In this document: positions 1-9,927 of the stretch, piece by piece
Numbering within the stretch: position 1 is the stretch's first letter
How the letters are laid out: every line of letters starts with the position of its first letter
The notes under the pieces: generated by a model
What the model was told of the DNA's origin: nothing
Seen by the model: the letters and a program-made list of their open reading frames with translations, nothing else
The model's database searches: none
Source: an uncultured Fidelibacterota bacterium
GTDB taxonomy: Bacteria > Fidelibacterota > Marinisomatia > Marinisomatales > UBA1611
Reading direction: 5' to 3'
Length of the DNA stretch: 36,426 nt
Assembly (NCBI GenBank): GCA_902602795.1
Contig: CACKSF010000010.1
Location: 1 to 36,426, forward strand
Made by a program: the position numbers and the translations under genes

Positions 1-915
1 TACATGGAAAGGAAAGGTATAATAAAAGGTAACCAGGATAATTTAATAGTTTTCATAAAAGCTATAGATGAAAGTCTAATGGATGACTTCTATGAAATAC
101 CCATCAAAGGAGATCGACTTAAAAATGGTCATATTATAATTGGTCAGGGATTAGCAAATCGACTTGGGAAAGGTATTAATGATGAAATTACCTTATTTAG
201 TCCTATTGATCAAGTTTATGGCATAGGACTTCCACCAATGAAGAAAATGAGCATTTCAGGAGTTTTTTCTACAAAAGTATTGAACTATGATGACTCTTAT
301 ATTTTTATTACAATAAATGACGGGAAAAATCTTTTTAAAAGAAAAAATAATTTTGATGGATATGATATCAAAGTCTATAATCAAAAAATGATTGATACTA
401 CAAAATTAAAATTATATAAACTTATTGGAGATAATGTAGCAATTAAATCTTGGCAAGAAAAAAATAAATCCCTTGTTGATGCAATGAAAATGGAGCGCTT
501 AGCTGCAATTATTATTTTGGGACTAATTTTTTTAGTAGCTTCTTTTAACCTTTCATCGAGCCTTATTCTATTATCTATAAGGAAGATGAAGGAAGTTGGA
601 ATGATTAGAGTACTTGGAGCCCCAAAAAAAGAACTTGTGATTATTGTGGTCTTTTTAGGAATCAAAACAGCTTTGAAGGGCGCACTATATGGATTTTGTG
701 TAGCATTATTAATCATTTTTTCCCAAAATATATTTTCATTCATCCCATTGCCGTCAAAAATATATTTCATTGACTTTTTGCCTATGAAAATAAGTATTAT
801 TGATTTTTTCGTAGTTTGCATCATAGTCTTGAGCTTTGTTATTCTTTCTTCATATTTTGCAGCGAAGAAAATAGCATATTTAGAACTAACAAAAGCATTA
901 CGATGGGCGAAGTAA
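1..915 (+). CDS. LolC/LolE-type lipoprotein-releasing ABC permease, C-terminal part (5' end outside window)
   Basis: This is the C-terminal ~304 residues of an FtsX/MacB-type permease. The reading frame is open through the first base, so the true start lies upstream; the family is usually about 400 residues. The visible part holds the end of a periplasmic domain (about residues 1-160) and then three hydrophobic segments (about 165-190, 210-240 and 265-290), the FtsX fold. A basic loop after the first segment (RKMKEVGMIRVLGA) is the typical FtsX-family cytoplasmic coupling loop. The stop codon overlaps the start of the next gene, a LolD-like ATPase, by 13 bases, which supports a shared operon and a joint role in extracting lipoproteins from the inner membrane. 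LolC and LolE cannot be told apart here, and another MacB-like exporter remains possible. Confidence 0.85.
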   Translation, partial: YMERKGIIKGNQDNLIVFIKAIDESLMDDFYEIPIKGDRLKNGHIIIGQGLANRLGKGINDEITLFSPIDQVYGIGLPPMKKMSISGVFSTKVLNYDDSYIFITINDGKNLFKRKNNFDGYDIKVYNQKMIDTTKLKLYKLIGDNVAIKSWQEKNKSLVDAMKMERLAAIIILGLIFLVASFNLSSSLILLSIRKMKEVGMIRVLGAPKKELVIIVVFLGIKTALKGALYGFCVALLIIFSQNIFSFIPLPSKIYFIDFLPMKISIIDFFVVCIIVLSFVILSSYFAAKKIAYLELTKALRWAK

Positions 916-1583
916 TTCTCACAGCTAGAAATATTTTTAAATCTTATGATAACGGAGAAAAAACCTTATCAGTTTTAAGTGATTTATCAATTAAAGTTGA
1001 AGAGAATCAAATTATTACTATTACAGGACAATCAGGATCTGGAAAATCAACGTTACTTAATATTTTAGGATCTTTAGATAAACCTGATTTTGGAGAAGTT
1101 GAAATCGACGGATTAAATATTTTGGCTTTAAATGATCATGAAATTGCAAAAATACGTAATCAAAAGATTGGATTTGTTTTTCAATTTCATCATTTACTAT
1201 CAGAATTCACCGCAATTGAAAATGTATTAATGCCAGTATGGATAAGAAATTCAAGTTCTCAAAAAAAAGATGAAGCAGTAGATTTATTTGCAGAATTAAA
1301 TCTTAGTTCAAAAATGAATTGCTATCCAAATCAATTATCTGGAGGAGAAAGATCAAGGGTAGCTCTAATAAGAGGTATAATTAATAAACCTAAGATTCTT
1401 CTAGCCGATGAGCCTACAGGAAATTTAGATGAAAAAAATGCTTTAGTTTTAATTGAACTTTTAAAAAAAATCAATAACGATTTTAATCAATCGATAATCA
1501 TAACAACCCATAATCCTGATGTTGCTAAATTAGGATACAGCAAGTATAATCTTGCAAATGGTGTTTTAAAAGCAGTGAGATAA
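903..1583 (+). CDS. lolD: LolD-like ABC transporter ATP-binding protein
   Basis: ATPase of a LolCDE/MacB-type transporter, about 226 residues, a normal length for LolD. Visible motifs are Walker A GQSGSGKST (residues 42-50), the Q-loop around FVFQFHHLL, the signature LSGGERSR, Walker B ILLADEPTGNLD and the switch histidine in TTHNPDV. The characteristic EPTGNLD is shared by LolD, MacB and FtsE. The frame opens further upstream (from 816), but the ATG at 903 is preferred: it gives the standard N-terminus and a 13-base overlap with the permease, consistent with translational coupling. It should power release of outer-membrane lipoproteins together with the upstream permease. LolD rather than MacB/FtsE is inferred from the partner and length. 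Confidence 0.88.
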   Translation: MGEVILTARNIFKSYDNGEKTLSVLSDLSIKVEENQIITITGQSGSGKSTLLNILGSLDKPDFGEVEIDGLNILALNDHEIAKIRNQKIGFVFQFHHLLSEFTAIENVLMPVWIRNSSSQKKDEAVDLFAELNLSSKMNCYPNQLSGGERSRVALIRGIINKPKILLADEPTGNLDEKNALVLIELLKKINNDFNQSIIITTHNPDVAKLGYSKYNLANGVLKAVR

Positions 1584-1584
1584 A

Positions 1585-4014
1585 ATGAAAGAAAAATTTT
1601 CTAAAAGAGTACAGTCTATTATTAAACAATCAAAAGAAGAAGCTATTGAACTGGGACATAGTTATGTTGGTTCAGAACATATTTTGCTTGGTCTTTTAAA
1701 GGTTAATTCAGGTAAAGGAAAAAAAATCTTAGACATATTTAGTATAAATATTAATGAAATGATCAACTCAATTAACAACAAAATCAAAACTTCTGGTGGT
1801 ACTTTGAATTTGGGCCATTTACCCTTAACCAGGAGAGCTGAGCGAATATTGAGAAATTCATACAATGAAGCGTCAAGCAGAGGAGATTCTATTTCAGATG
1901 ATGTACATCTATTACTAGCAATGCTCAAAGAGCCCGAAGGTATTGCTAGTAGGGTCTTAAAATCATTTTCCTTAGATTATGAAACTGTGAGTGATTTAAT
2001 TTTTTCTGAAGATGGGACCTATTCAGTAGAAGAATTAGAAAGCGATAAAAGTATTAAAACAAAGAGTAAAACTCCAACTTTAGATCATTTTTCTCGAGAT
2101 ATTACTGAACTTGCTAGGAAATCCAAACTTGATCCGGTAATTGGTCGTAGTAAAGAAATCGAACGTATAGCACAAATTTTATTAAGGAGAAAGAAGAACA
2201 ATCCTGTCCTAATTGGGGACCCTGGGGTCGGGAAAACTGCAATAATTGAAGGGCTTGCTCAAAAAATCATAAGTAAAAATCTTCCCAGAGTATTGCATGA
2301 TAAGAGAGTAATGTCCTTAGACATCTCTTCAATTGTCGCCGGGACTAAGTATAGGGGACAATTTGAAGAACGATTAGAAAGCTTGATGGCAGAATTACAA
2401 AAAAATAATAATATAATTATATTTATTGATGAAGTTCATGTTTTAGTTGGAGCTGGAAGTGCTACTGGTTCTCTAGATGCATCTAACATGTTTAAACCAT
2501 CCTTAGCTAGAGGTGAAATCCATTGTATCGGAGCAACAACTTTGGATGAATATAGAAAAAATATTGAAAAAGATGGTGCATTAGATCGAAGATTCCAAAA
2601 AGTCATTATTAATCCTCCCTCAAAAAAAGAGTCAATAAACATATTACATGGTTTAAAAGAAAAATATCAAAATCATCATAAAGTTAAATACACTGATAGT
2701 GCAATAAATGCATGTGTCAAATTATCTGAAAGGTATATTACTGATAAATTTTTACCTGATAAAGCAATAGATATTTTAGATGAAGCTGGGGCAAAAGCTC
2801 ATATGTTTAACTTTGAAGTCCCTAAAAAAATCCTGAAGATTGAAAACCAATTAGAAAAATTAAGGATTGAAAAAGAAAAAAAAGTTTCGCAACAACTATT
2901 TGAAGATGCCGCAATTATTAGGGACAAAGAAAAAAAATTAAGCCTTAGACTAAATGAAGAACAAAATAGTTGGCAAAAAAAAGATGAAAAAATGTTTTTA
3001 GAAATTGATGGGGATAAGATAGAAGATATAGTATCTGTAATGACCGGAATACCAATCTCAAAAGTTTCAAAATCTGAAAGAAATAAAATTTTAAATTTAG
3101 ACAACGCGCTTAAGAATCTAATTGTAGGACAGGATCGTGCAATAAATAGTGTTTCTAACGCCATAAAACGATCAAGGTCAGGTTTGAAAAATCCAAATCG
3201 ACCAGTAGGTGTTTTCTTGTTTTTAGGACCAACAGGAGTAGGTAAAACGGAATCTGTAAAATCTTTAGCAAAATATTTATTCTCTAATGATAATGCACTC
3301 ATTAGGATTGATATGTCCGAATTTACTGAAAGGTTTTCTTTGTCAAGGCTGATTGGATCACCTCCTGGTTATGTAGGCTATAACGAAGGAGGGGAACTAA
3401 CTGAAAAAGTAAGACGAAATCCATATTCTGTAGTCTTGTTTGATGAAATTGAAAAAGGTCATCCAGATATCTACAATATCTTACTTCAAGTATTTGATGA
3501 GGGAATACTTACCGATTCGCTGGGGAGAAAAATAGATTTTAAAAATACAATATTAATTATGACCTCAAATATTGGAACAAAGAATCTAGATAATCATAGT
3601 TTTGGGTTTAATGAAAATGGTAATAAGGAAGATTATGTTAAAATGGAGAAAAACATTTTGAAATCTGTAGAAAGTATCTTTTCCCCGGAACTTTTAAATA
3701 GATTAGATGAAACTATAGTATTTAATTCGCTTAAAAAAACAGATGTATATGAAATAATTGATTTGCAACTTATTGACTTAATAAAAAATCTTTCTGAATT
3801 AGATATAAAAATTATAGTATACAAGTCTGCTAAAAGCTTAATATTAAAAAAAGGATATAATGTTGAATATGGAGTACGATTTTTACGTCGTACTATACAA
3901 ACAATGATTGAAAATCCGATTTCAGAAATTCTTCTCAGAAATGAAGTGCTTAAAGGTGAAACTATTATAGTTAAGTCTATAAAAAATAAGCTAAAAATTA
4001 GTTTAAAATCATAA
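1585..4014 (+). CDS. clpC: ATP-dependent Clp protease ATP-binding subunit ClpC
   Basis: Hsp100 unfoldase of 809 residues. Domains in order: two Clp N repeats (about 1-145), first AAA+ module with Walker A GDPGVGKT (211-218) and Walker [10 protein letters not shown], a UVR-like coiled segment in the middle domain (about 425-455, with [12 protein letters not shown]), second AAA+ module with Walker A GPTGVGKT (548-555) and Walker [14 protein letters not shown], and a C-terminal small domain. The UVR-type middle domain and the N-domain identify ClpC rather than ClpA or ClpB. A hydrophobic GF tripeptide loop in the second module (SFGFNENG) matches the position of the ClpP-docking loop, so a ClpP partner is expected, though none is in the window. 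It starts one base after the lolD stop, so it probably shares that operon. No McsA/McsB or CtsR is nearby. Confidence 0.95.
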   Translation: MKEKFSKRVQSIIKQSKEEAIELGHSYVGSEHILLGLLKVNSGKGKKILDIFSININEMINSINNKIKTSGGTLNLGHLPLTRRAERILRNSYNEASSRGDSISDDVHLLLAMLKEPEGIASRVLKSFSLDYETVSDLIFSEDGTYSVEELESDKSIKTKSKTPTLDHFSRDITELARKSKLDPVIGRSKEIERIAQILLRRKKNNPVLIGDPGVGKTAIIEGLAQKIISKNLPRVLHDKRVMSLDISSIVAGTKYRGQFEERLESLMAELQKNNNIIIFIDEVHVLVGAGSATGSLDASNMFKPSLARGEIHCIGATTLDEYRKNIEKDGALDRRFQKVIINPPSKKESINILHGLKEKYQNHHKVKYTDSAINACVKLSERYITDKFLPDKAIDILDEAGAKAHMFNFEVPKKILKIENQLEKLRIEKEKKVSQQLFEDAAIIRDKEKKLSLRLNEEQNSWQKKDEKMFLEIDGDKIEDIVSVMTGIPISKVSKSERNKILNLDNALKNLIVGQDRAINSVSNAIKRSRSGLKNPNRPVGVFLFLGPTGVGKTESVKSLAKYLFSNDNALIRIDMSEFTERFSLSRLIGSPPGYVGYNEGGELTEKVRRNPYSVVLFDEIEKGHPDIYNILLQVFDEGILTDSLGRKIDFKNTILIMTSNIGTKNLDNHSFGFNENGNKEDYVKMEKNILKSVESIFSPELLNRLDETIVFNSLKKTDVYEIIDLQLIDLIKNLSELDIKIIVYKSAKSLILKKGYNVEYGVRFLRRTIQTMIENPISEILLRNEVLKGETIIVKSIKNKLKISLKS

Positions 4015-4020
4015 GTTCCA

Positions 4021-4104
4021 ACAAGTACGTAGTCTGCCAAAATTTATATAGCGATCAATAGTTCTGCCAAAAAATACTATGCAATACTTTGGTACGCTAC
4101 TTGT
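4021..4104 (+). repeat. Inverted and direct repeats upstream of dnaK, possible operator
   Basis: Two near-identical direct repeats, TAGTCTGCCAAAA (4030-4042) and TAGTTCTGCCAAAA (4059-4072), lie between imperfect inverted arms ACAAGTACGTA (4021-4031) and TACGCTACTTGT (4093-4104; one-base bulge). The right arm runs into the proposed -35 box of dnaK. This is not a CIRCE element, so HrcA control is not indicated. The structure could be a binding site for an unknown heat-shock or other regulator, or part of the clpC 3' end. No U-run follows, so it is not a typical terminator. The repeats are seen directly; the regulatory role is inference. Confidence 0.35.
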
Positions 4105-4129
4105 AATAACAAGGATAAAAACATAAAAT
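4101..4129 (+). promoter_or_regulatory. Probable sigma70-type promoter of dnaK
   Basis: TTGTAA (4101-4106), a 17-base spacer and TAAAAT (4124-4129) give a good housekeeping-type promoter, with transcription expected to start near 4136. It lies 29 bases before the dnaK start and is followed by a Shine-Dalgarno GGAG at 4145-4148. In such AT-rich DNA, matches of this quality also arise by chance, so the call rests on position as much as on sequence. Confidence 0.45.
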
Positions 4130-4157
4130 ATTTTTTCAGAATTTGGAGTTATTTATT

Positions 4158-6059
4158 ATGAGTAAAATTATTGGAATAGATCTTGGTACAACTAATTCGT
4201 GTGTCGCTGTTTTAGAAGGCGGTGAACCTACAGTAATAACTAGTCCTGAAGGAGGAAGAACAACTCCTTCAATTGTTGGTTTTGCCAAGGATGGAGAGCG
4301 CCTTGTAGGACAAGCTGCAAAAAGACAAGCAGTGACAAATCCAGAGAATACAGTTTTTTCAATTAAACGCTTTGTGGGAAGGTTATTCAAAGAAGTGAGC
4401 GAAGAGCTTAAAGAAGTTCCTTACAAAGTAGATAAAAACTCAACTAATGCGTGCGTTGTGAAAATTTCAGATAAGGATTACACACCACCTGAAATTTCTG
4501 CTATGATTCTTCAAAAATTGAAGCAGCAAGCTGAGGAATATTTAGGGGGAAAGGTTTCTGATGCCGTGATTACTGTTCCAGCATATTTCAATGACTCCCA
4601 AAGGCAAGCTACCAAAGATGCTGGTAAGATTGCAGGACTAAATGTAAGGAGAATTATTAATGAGCCTACTGCGGCATCCTTAGCGTATGGGCTTGATAAG
4701 AAAAAGGATGAGAAAATAGCTGTTTTTGATTTAGGAGGTGGAACATTTGATGTATCAATTCTCGAATTAGGCGATGGTGTTTTTGAAGTTAAATCATCAA
4801 ATGGAGACGGCCATTTAGGTGGAGATGATTTTGATCAGAAAGTAATTGATTGGATTGCAGAAGAATTTAAAAAATCAGATGGGATAGATCTTCGTGAAGA
4901 TCCAATGGCGCTCCAAAGGTTAAAAGAAGCAGCTGAAACTGCCAAAAAAGAACTTTCGTCTTCCAAACAAACAGATATCAATCTTCCATTTGTTACTGCT
5001 GATTCATCAGGTCCAAAACATTTACATTTAACCTTAACTCTTGCAAAATTTGAAGATTTAGTTATTGATTTAGTTGAAAGAACTATTGAACCTTGTTTGC
5101 AGGCTATAAAAGATGCTGGTCTTTCCAATAATGATATTGATGAAGTCATTCTTGTTGGTGGATCTACCCGTATGCCAAAAATTCAAGAAAAAGTTAAAGA
5201 GATTTTTGGAAAGGAACCGAATAAAAGTGTTAATCCAGATGAGGTAGTTGCTCTTGGAGCAGCTATTCAAGGAGGAGTTCTATCTGGTGATGTCGATGAT
5301 ATCTTACTTTTAGATGTAACGCCATTATCATTAGGTATTGAAACTTTAGGTGGTGTCTCTACCACTTTAATTGAGAGAAATACCACAATTCCAACAAAAA
5401 AATCACAAGTTTTTAGTACAGCAGCTGATAACCAGACCACAGTTGAAATTCATGTTCTTCAAGGTGAAAGGGGAATGGCTGTCGATAACAAGACTATAGG
5501 AAGATTTCACCTAGCAGATATTCCATCAGCACCTAGAGGTGTTCCACAAATTGAAGTCTCTTTTGATATTGATGCAAATGGAATATTGAATGTAAATGCT
5601 AAAGATAAAGCTACTGGAAAAGAACAAAGTATTAAGATAGAAGCCTCTTCAGGCCTTTCAGATTCCGAAATTGAAAAAATGGTAAATGATGCAAAGAAAA
5701 ATGAATCAGCCGACAAAGAGAAAAAAGAAAAGATCGATATAGTAAATCAAGCAGAGCATCTTATTTATGAGACTGAAAAGAATCTAGAAGAACATGGCGG
5801 TAAGCTTGACTCTAAAGAAAAAAATGAATTAAAACAAAAAGTTTCAGATTTGAAAAAAGCTAAAGATAGTGGTAATTCTGAAGATATTAAATCTTCATTA
5901 GAAGCTCTAAATACATTTTGGAGCTCATTAGCTTCAAAAATGGTAGATAGTAATCAAGGCAATAGTGGTGATCCTAAAACTTCTTCTGCAAATAAAAAAA
6001 CCAAGAAAAATAGTAAAGAAAATGAAATTGAAGATGCAGATTTTGAAGTAGTAGATTGA
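4158..6059 (+). CDS. dnaK: Chaperone DnaK (Hsp70)
   Basis: Hsp70 of 633 residues, normal length. The nucleotide-binding domain (about 1-380) shows the phosphate-1 motif [12 protein letters not shown] at the N-terminus, the phosphate-2 motif [15 protein letters not shown] and the adenosine motif [14 protein letters not shown]. The linker [14 protein letters not shown] and substrate-binding domain follow, then a helical lid and the typical acidic tail ending [11 protein letters not shown] 4158 is chosen over the in-frame ATG 4143 because GGAG (4145-4148) sits 9 bases before 4158 and gives the canonical MSKIIGID start. It folds cytosolic proteins with DnaJ and GrpE, which are not adjacent here. 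It is monocistronic by layout: own promoter region upstream, strong terminator downstream. Confidence 0.98.
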   Translation: MSKIIGIDLGTTNSCVAVLEGGEPTVITSPEGGRTTPSIVGFAKDGERLVGQAAKRQAVTNPENTVFSIKRFVGRLFKEVSEELKEVPYKVDKNSTNACVVKISDKDYTPPEISAMILQKLKQQAEEYLGGKVSDAVITVPAYFNDSQRQATKDAGKIAGLNVRRIINEPTAASLAYGLDKKKDEKIAVFDLGGGTFDVSILELGDGVFEVKSSNGDGHLGGDDFDQKVIDWIAEEFKKSDGIDLREDPMALQRLKEAAETAKKELSSSKQTDINLPFVTADSSGPKHLHLTLTLAKFEDLVIDLVERTIEPCLQAIKDAGLSNNDIDEVILVGGSTRMPKIQEKVKEIFGKEPNKSVNPDEVVALGAAIQGGVLSGDVDDILLLDVTPLSLGIETLGGVSTTLIERNTTIPTKKSQVFSTAADNQTTVEIHVLQGERGMAVDNKTIGRFHLADIPSAPRGVPQIEVSFDIDANGILNVNAKDKATGKEQSIKIEASSGLSDSEIEKMVNDAKKNESADKEKKEKIDIVNQAEHLIYETEKNLEEHGGKLDSKEKNELKQKVSDLKKAKDSGNSEDIKSSLEALNTFWSSLASKMVDSNQGNSGDPKTSSANKKTKKNSKENEIEDADFEVVD

Positions 6060-6074
6060 AAATCAGTTTTTTTT

Positions 6075-6111
6075 AAAAAAAAAAGGTGCTTATTAAGTGC
6101 CTTTTTTTTTT
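6075..6111 (+). terminator. Rho-independent terminator after dnaK
   Basis: A run of A, a stem GGTGCTT / AAGTGCC (two G-U pairs, loop ATT) and a run of ten T follow the dnaK stop by 15 bases. The flanking A and T runs can extend the stem, and the A-run would also serve the opposite strand. Confidence 0.88.
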
Positions 6112-6141
6112 GAATCTACTTTCCTAATTTGATTTTTATAT

Positions 6142-6159
6142 TATAATGTTTTCATAATG
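6142..6159 (+). promoter_or_regulatory. -10 box very close to the tamB start codon (possible leaderless transcript)
   Basis: A perfect TATAAT (6142-6147) ends only 9 bases before the tamB ATG (6157). A start at the usual distance would fall at about 6154-6157, giving an mRNA with almost no 5' leader. There is no Shine-Dalgarno sequence before this ATG. No convincing -35 box is seen 16-18 bases upstream, so the promoter itself is uncertain. Confidence 0.35.
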
Positions 6160-9100
6160 TATTTTAAGAAAAAATATCTCCTAGCTGGTGTCTTTATTTT
6201 ATTATTGGCCACTATTTTCTTTTCTAAAACAATAAGTTGGGAAAATAGGTTTTATTCTTGGATTAATCAAAAAATATTGAATACAGGTTGGGAGATGAAA
6301 GCTGAAAATTCATTAGGATCTTTATTTGGTACTACTTGTCTAGAAAATGTAATATTTCACCATTCTTTAGGTTCTGTTGTAAAAATTGAAAAGTTATCAT
6401 TCAATATCGGATTTATTTCTTCAATTATTAACAACCCAATTATTGTTTTTGATCTAATTACAATGGAAGGTCTTGATGCTAACTATATCCCAAATCAAAA
6501 TCCCATAAACGAAGATTTTTATAAACAACCAATCAATATTCCATTCCATATTAACACATTTTTTATTGAAGGTCTTTTAGCATCAAATATCGATGGACAT
6601 AAAAATGTTTTTAATGTTTTATTGGGAGGGGAGTTAAAAACAAAGAAATATTCTACTATTCAATTTGATTTATTTAAGTTAGCGTTAGATGAAAATCCAC
6701 AGCTTAATCTTCATTTTGATCATCTGACTATGGGAGATAATGGGGAGTCCTATTATTTAGAAAATATAAAAGGAACTTTTTTAAACTTTCCAATTAGAGG
6801 AGATATCTATTTTGAGAAGTTGCTGAATAAGTTAAAGGGTGATGTTGAGCTTATGAATTTTTCTATTCCACAAGAAATGTTCACAAAGCTACCGCTCAAA
6901 ACAAAATTTTCTAATTTTAATGGAAAATTCCAATTCTTAGCAGATTTTAATTCATTTAACGGTGAAATTAATCTCGAAAACAAACTGGGCCTTGATATGA
7001 AAGGTGAGTTTTCTCTGTATAAGGATTCTAAGAGGTGGATTTTAAAACATCTAAGATTACTTGGTGAACAATCTAAACTCCAAATGAATGGATCTTGGAT
7101 GGATGGACAGAATTTTAGTTGCTTTATGGATTTAAAGAATTTTGATTTATCTAGGTGGATAAAGAATCAGAAGCCAACACAAATGTCTGGTCTCTTTAAT
7201 ATGGATGCTACTTTAGACGAAGGATTAGTATTAGATCAAATAAATATGAACTTAGAAATGGTGGAAGAAAAATTATTTAACCAAGGTGAAATCTCTGTTC
7301 ATGGGTTATTTAATTATAAAGACAGTACAATTTCTACAATCTCACCAGTAATTTTTTTAGTTGGGGATAGTTATTTAACAATAAATGGGAAAGGTGACTT
7401 CAGAAAAAATTTTGTTGACGTTCTTTTAGATTTAGAGAAAGCTAATATTGAATTAGTTAATAATTTTCTGCCAGGTGAATTTGTATCTGGAAAAGCAAGC
7501 GGGAGATTAAAGGTCTCAGGGAATTTTAATAAACCATCCGTGGTAGCTGAGCTTTCCTGCGAAAATATTATTATAGATAAGTTTCATTTGGAGTCCTTAG
7601 AATTAAACTCTCAAATATATACTCAAGATAGTCTTTTTAGTGGTTTTATAGATATTAAATCTGGCAAAGGAGAATGGAAGGGTAGGAATTTTGATAGTGG
7701 GACAGTATATGGAGTTTTTAAAAATAACTCTATAATAATTGAAAATTTTCACTTCCAATCAGATAAAGATTTTTTGCAATTGTCAGGTAGTTTTGATGGA
7801 GTCAGTCATTACAAAATTGATAGGATTCAATTGGCCCATAAAAATAATTATTTAGTAAACGCAAAACCTGTATTTTTTGAATTTAAAGATTCAAATATGA
7901 AGGTTAAACCTTTTGAATTCCATATTAATGATGGTTTAATGGAAGGCGTAATAATGAAAAACCAAAATCTTGAGGGTACATTTAAGATGTCCAACTTTGA
8001 TGCTGAAATACTAACACAATTTATCGAAGATGAACGGTTGAAAATGACAGGTATTGTTTTTGGGGAAGTTTTTATAGAAACCAATAATAAAGATTTTGAT
8101 ATAGATGTTGATCTATCCTTCAAAAATGGAGTCTACATGGAAGAGCCATTTGATGAAATGGTTATTTCAGGGTTATATAAAAATGGAGTACTCCATTTAA
8201 ATGACTTATCGATCACTAAGGAAAAATCAATAGGATTACATATAGATGGGATAGTTCCAATAAAAAATCATAGCGATCGAGTAGCTATCTCTATGGAGTC
8301 TAGTTTTTCAAATCTATCTTTGGAGTTTTTGCATCGATTTATACCAGGATTTTTCAATATTAGTGGGTTAGCTACTGGAAGCATTAACCTTAATGGAACA
8401 AATGAAGAGACACTTTTTTCTTATGAGGTTAAAATAGACAAACCGGTATTTGATTTAGTAAGAATGCAAAGTATAGTTAGCAAAGGATCTTATAATGGTA
8501 AAAATCTTTTCATAGAATCAGCACAGGCTAAAAATGATAATGGCCAAATATACACTTCTGGAAATATCCCGTTTGATTTGAATATTGGGTCTAGTACTTT
8601 TGGAAAATATTTTGAAAATGACTCAATAAATCTAAGCACGGAAGCCAATCTTAGTGATCTACCTTTTCTTTCTCCATATATTCCTGATTTAGATTCTTCA
8701 AGCGGAAATTTTAAAATTATGCTAAATTTAAAAGGTACTATCGAAAATTTAACAAGAGATGGATATATTCTAATTCAAGATGGTGTTTTTTATACCCAAC
8801 TTTTAAATGATCCTGTCAGATTTATAAATGGCGAAGCTCAATTAATAAATAATAAATTGAAAATAAGAAATCTTATTGCTGATCTAAATATTGAAAATGA
8901 AAAAAATTACGGCAGAAAAACTCCTAATACACAAATCGAAGGTGAAATAAACTTAAATAAATTTTTTAATCCTCATTATAATTTAAAATTAAAATCCAAA
9001 AATGCTTCTTTCAGATTACTTTTTTTAGATATTGTCGGTGAGACTAGCTTAGATCTTTCTATTTTTGGAAGGGATACAGTTTATATTGCGGGAAAGATTG

Positions 9101-9924
9101 AACCTGAAAAAATTAACGTTTTCTATGAATTCGCAACAGAAGATATTGGAACACCAATTGTTGAAGATAAGAGCACAATAATGTCTTATAATCTCAACAT
9201 ACCATTTCGTAATAGAGCTTTTTTTCAAAATTCACAGATAGATGCTGAAATTACTGGAGAATTGAACCTGTCACAAATCGGATATCAAGAAGTTGATTTT
9301 GGAGGTCATATTATGGTTGAGGATGGGAGTGCATTTACTCATAAAGATAACTTTGAAAACCTGAACGGGATGGTTACTTTTGATAATAAAGGTTTTAACC
9401 CATTAATAAATCTAAGTGCTTACACCATGATCGATAATGAAAGAATTGAACTAAAAATGGTTGGTGGCATCGACGAACCTGAAATCATTTTAGAGTCTGC
9501 AAGTGGTTTTTCCGAAAGTGATATTTTAGAATTATTAACTTGGGGAAAACGATTTGAAGACCAAGAAGGTACCTCTACTGGATTTGGGAATCAAACTGTT
9601 TCGTTTCTTGGAGCACTTCTAGAGACTCAACTAGAAAAAAATATAAGAGAGTCTAGTATTGGAATGATTAGTTATTTTGATGATATTAATATATCAGGTG
9701 CGGCAGGCCTTTTGCAAGGTTCAAGCGAAGATTTCGAACTTGCAGCAAAAAAACAAATAGGTGATAAAACATTTTTAAACTTATCCTATAAAAGGTCATT
9801 TTCGCTTAATGACCAATCTCAACTGGGTGTGGAATACAAATTGAATCGTCATTTTTCTGTAGTAGCTAATGTAGGTAAAGATGGAAATTATAATGTAAAA
9901 TATCGCTATAAATACGCCTATTAA
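6157..9924 (+). CDS. tamB: TamB-like translocation and assembly module / intermembrane lipid-transfer protein
   Basis: A 1255-residue AsmA/TamB-family protein. It has an N-terminal membrane anchor (about residues 7-24, LLAGVFILLLATIFF) and a long, beta-rich, repetitive periplasmic region. The C-terminal TamB (DUF490) domain runs from about residue 900 to the end, with the characteristic stretches DIVGETSLDLSIFGRD, GGHIMVEDGSAFTH, SESDILELLTWGK and a final beta-strand region ending in YRYKYAY. TamB spans from inner to outer membrane, partners the Omp85 protein TamA, and is implicated in beta-barrel assembly and phospholipid transport. The Omp85 gene begins 3 bases downstream, a conserved pairing that supports the call. 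No Shine-Dalgarno sequence is visible. Confidence 0.9.
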   Translation: MYFKKKYLLAGVFILLLATIFFSKTISWENRFYSWINQKILNTGWEMKAENSLGSLFGTTCLENVIFHHSLGSVVKIEKLSFNIGFISSIINNPIIVFDLITMEGLDANYIPNQNPINEDFYKQPINIPFHINTFFIEGLLASNIDGHKNVFNVLLGGELKTKKYSTIQFDLFKLALDENPQLNLHFDHLTMGDNGESYYLENIKGTFLNFPIRGDIYFEKLLNKLKGDVELMNFSIPQEMFTKLPLKTKFSNFNGKFQFLADFNSFNGEINLENKLGLDMKGEFSLYKDSKRWILKHLRLLGEQSKLQMNGSWMDGQNFSCFMDLKNFDLSRWIKNQKPTQMSGLFNMDATLDEGLVLDQINMNLEMVEEKLFNQGEISVHGLFNYKDSTISTISPVIFLVGDSYLTINGKGDFRKNFVDVLLDLEKANIELVNNFLPGEFVSGKASGRLKVSGNFNKPSVVAELSCENIIIDKFHLESLELNSQIYTQDSLFSGFIDIKSGKGEWKGRNFDSGTVYGVFKNNSIIIENFHFQSDKDFLQLSGSFDGVSHYKIDRIQLAHKNNYLVNAKPVFFEFKDSNMKVKPFEFHINDGLMEGVIMKNQNLEGTFKMSNFDAEILTQFIEDERLKMTGIVFGEVFIETNNKDFDIDVDLSFKNGVYMEEPFDEMVISGLYKNGVLHLNDLSITKEKSIGLHIDGIVPIKNHSDRVAISMESSFSNLSLEFLHRFIPGFFNISGLATGSINLNGTNEETLFSYEVKIDKPVFDLVRMQSIVSKGSYNGKNLFIESAQAKNDNGQIYTSGNIPFDLNIGSSTFGKYFENDSINLSTEANLSDLPFLSPYIPDLDSSSGNFKIMLNLKGTIENLTRDGYILIQDGVFYTQLLNDPVRFINGEAQLINNKLKIRNLIADLNIENEKNYGRKTPNTQIEGEINLNKFFNPHYNLKLKSKNASFRLLFLDIVGETSLDLSIFGRDTVYIAGKIEPEKINVFYEFATEDIGTPIVEDKSTIMSYNLNIPFRNRAFFQNSQIDAEITGELNLSQIGYQEVDFGGHIMVEDGSAFTHKDNFENLNGMVTFDNKGFNPLINLSAYTMIDNERIELKMVGGIDEPEIILESASGFSESDILELLTWGKRFEDQEGTSTGFGNQTVSFLGALLETQLEKNIRESSIGMISYFDDINISGAAGLLQGSSEDFELAAKKQIGDKTFLNLSYKRSFSLNDQSQLGVEYKLNRHFSVVANVGKDGNYNVKYRYKYAY

Positions 9925-9927
9925 TTA

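Noticed and set aside
816-902. Upstream in-frame extension of lolD beginning at an ATG at 816
   Set aside because: It lies wholly inside the end of the permease gene and adds a 29-residue N-terminus not typical of LolD; ATG 903 gives the standard start.
4136-6059. Minus-strand frames of 66-104 codons opposite dnaK
   Set aside because: Shadow frames of a highly conserved gene; no start signals or domain features of their own.
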